The translations under genes were made by a program, and so were the position numbers. From contig NZ_OY762614.1 in NCBI RefSeq assembly GCF_963666145.1, positions 2,966,501 to 3,030,500 on the forward strand: a DNA stretch of 64,000 nucleotides, read 5' to 3'. The notes under the pieces are model-generated. The model had not been told where the DNA came from and ran no database searches. It was given only the letters and a program-made list of their open reading frames with translations. How positions within the stretch are numbered: the first letter of the stretch is position 1; every line of letters begins with the position of its first letter. This stretch comes from an uncultured Desulfobacter sp. Its GTDB lineage: Bacteria > Desulfobacterota > Desulfobacteria > Desulfobacterales > Desulfobacteraceae. Below are positions 62,907 through 64,000 of the stretch, piece after piece.

Positions 62907-64000
62907 ATGAATAAAACCCATCAACTGACTGTATTTGATTTTTTCCACAGAAACGCCCGGATGAACGGGAGTGGATGCGCCCTATATTATAATGGTGAAA
63001 CCCGAACCCATTCAGAACTGTTTGACGATGCCTGCCGATTGACCTGCGGCATGGCCCGGCTCAATCTGGCTCCCGGTACCCGGGTGGCCGTGGTTGCCAA
63101 AAACCATCCGGCATTTTTTCACCTGTTTGCCGCGGCTTCCGCCTTAAACTTGTGTCTTGTGCTCGTGAACCGGCGGCTGGGTGAAGATGAACTGGCCTAC
63201 GCCCTTGATGACACCACACCCCACATGGTCATTTATGATGACGAAATGAAAGATAAAATCGGACCGCTGATCCGGGAGCGAAGCAGTATTGTCCACAGTT
63301 TCAACCTGGCGGACAATTTTTCTTCCCTCTATGCCGCTGATTCCCAGGGAGCCATTGATCTGTCCGACGATTCCGACCCGGACCTTGCCTACATTATTAT
63401 TCACACCGCAGCCGTCCAGGGAAAACCCCGGGGGGCGGTCCTCAGCCAGACAAACCTTGTCCTGGCCAACCTTCAGCTGATGCATGCCTATGGCCTGGAC
63501 CAGACGAAAACCTATTTGAATATTTTACCTTTGTTTCACATCATGGGCGTCAATATCGGACTTGCCACACTCATGGCCGGCGGAAAGAATGTGATTCTGG
63601 AACAATTTTCCCCCCAGGCCGCCTTCGACCTGATCCTGGAACAAAATGTCTCCATCTTTGGGTCTTTTCCCCCGATTCTGGGCCGCATCCTGGAATGTGT
63701 CCAGTCCCAGTCGACAGCTCCGGATCTGTCCAGTCTTGAAATTGTCTCGGGCCTTGAAAGCCCGGAAACTGCCGAACTATGGGAAAAGTTGACCGGATCA
63801 AAGTTCTGGATCATGTACGGCCAGACTGAAACGTCGGGGCTGATCACCTTTTCTCCTATGTTTGAGGCACCCGGATCTGCGGGCCGGGTATCGCCCCTGG
63901 TCAGAATGATCGTTGCCGATGATCTGGACCATGCCCTGCCGCCGGGCAGCACCGGCGAGATCCTTGTCAAGGGGCCTCTGGTGTTCAAGGGGTATTGGAA
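62907..64000 (+). CDS. AMP-forming acyl-CoA synthetase/ligase (partial, runs off the end)
   Basis: The frame opens at ATG 62907, with TAAGGAA upstream, and stays open to the window edge: 364 codons, C terminus missing. It belongs to the ANL adenylating family by LNILPLFHIMGVNIGL, FGSFPPILGRIL and MYGQTETSGLITF. The usual phosphate-binding motif YTSGTTGxPKG is replaced by HTAAVQGKPRG (near residues 168-178), which lacks most of the Ser/Thr/Gly loop. It may be an atypical ligase or an inactive homologue. Downstream context is not in the window. Confidence 0.85.
   Translation, partial: MNKTHQLTVFDFFHRNARMNGSGCALYYNGETRTHSELFDDACRLTCGMARLNLAPGTRVAVVAKNHPAFFHLFAAASALNLCLVLVNRRLGEDELAYALDDTTPHMVIYDDEMKDKIGPLIRERSSIVHSFNLADNFSSLYAADSQGAIDLSDDSDPDLAYIIIHTAAVQGKPRGAVLSQTNLVLANLQLMHAYGLDQTKTYLNILPLFHIMGVNIGLATLMAGGKNVILEQFSPQAAFDLILEQNVSIFGSFPPILGRILECVQSQSTAPDLSSLEIVSGLESPETAELWEKLTGSKFWIMYGQTETSGLITFSPMFEAPGSAGRVSPLVRMIVADDLDHALPPGSTGEILVKGPLVFKGYW

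Noticed and set aside
1..64000. tRNA, rRNA, CRISPR arrays, prophage or integrative element
   Set aside because: I saw no cloverleaf arms, no rRNA conserved segments, no regularly spaced repeats and no integrase. The annotated genes fill most of the window.

Overview
The window reads as a chromosomal segment of an acetate-oxidising, sulfate-reducing deltaproteobacterium, most likely Desulfobacter or a close relative. This is inferred from gene content only. The main clues are a two-gene ATP-citrate lyase (32.3-36.4 kb), an Aquifex-type aconitase (3.0-4.9 kb) and a four-subunit 2-oxoacid:ferredoxin oxidoreductase (50.7-53.3 kb). Together these give the modified TCA cycle known from Desulfobacter. 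[NiFe]-hydrogenase maturation genes, rubrerythrin and a PerR-like regulator fit an anaerobe. The segment is mostly housekeeping DNA with tight operons. I found no rRNA, tRNA, CRISPR array, prophage or intact insertion sequence.

Layout. 0-6 kb: methyltransferase, glucokinase, TauE/SafE permease, aconitase and a second methyltransferase. 6-12.1 kb: a signalling block with a PAS histidine kinase, a sigma-54 activator overlapping it by 4 bases, a lone receiver, CheW and a chemoreceptor. 12.4-18.9 kb: ispG, proS, rel/spoT and PhoH. 19.2-24.1 kb (mostly minus strand): rpmB, bamD-trxB-trxA, rubrerythrin, a Fur/PerR regulator, a 185-bp MITE-like element and aroB. 24.4-28.2 kb: NarL-type regulator, hybrid kinase and minCDE. 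28.3-31.4 kb: hisS-aspS. 31.4-36.5 kb: a long leader followed by the ATP-citrate lyase genes. 36.7-43.0 kb: cobO, a FapA-like protein and, convergently, dksA, a PHP/RNase III fusion, a radical SAM gene and thpR, with three parS-like sites. 43.1-47.9 kb: hypCFDE. 48.1-53.3 kb: a small Arg-rich protein, a radical SAM protein, a P-loop ATPase and korDABC. 53.4-64 kb: a B12-riboswitch-controlled TonB receptor, acyl-CoA dehydrogenase, XRE-cupin regulator, ilvE, an MBL-fold hydrolase, radC, hutU and a truncated acyl-CoA synthetase gene.

Most notable observations. (1) One uninterrupted 519-codon reading frame joins a YciV/RNase AM-type PHP phosphoesterase to a complete RNase III, in a run of RNA-related genes behind dksA. 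(2) Three near-identical parS-like palindromes lie within 4.3 kb. (3) A 906-residue, strongly diverged ATP-citrate lyase large subunit sits behind a structured leader. (4) A MITE-like element has 22-bp perfect inverted termini and an exact 8-bp target duplication. (5) A second palindromic element of about 126 bp abuts rpmB. (6) The B12 riboswitch is followed by a visible terminator/antiterminator switch. Start codons were moved from the longest frame where a Shine-Dalgarno sequence and the family N terminus agreed; each such case is explained in its entry.
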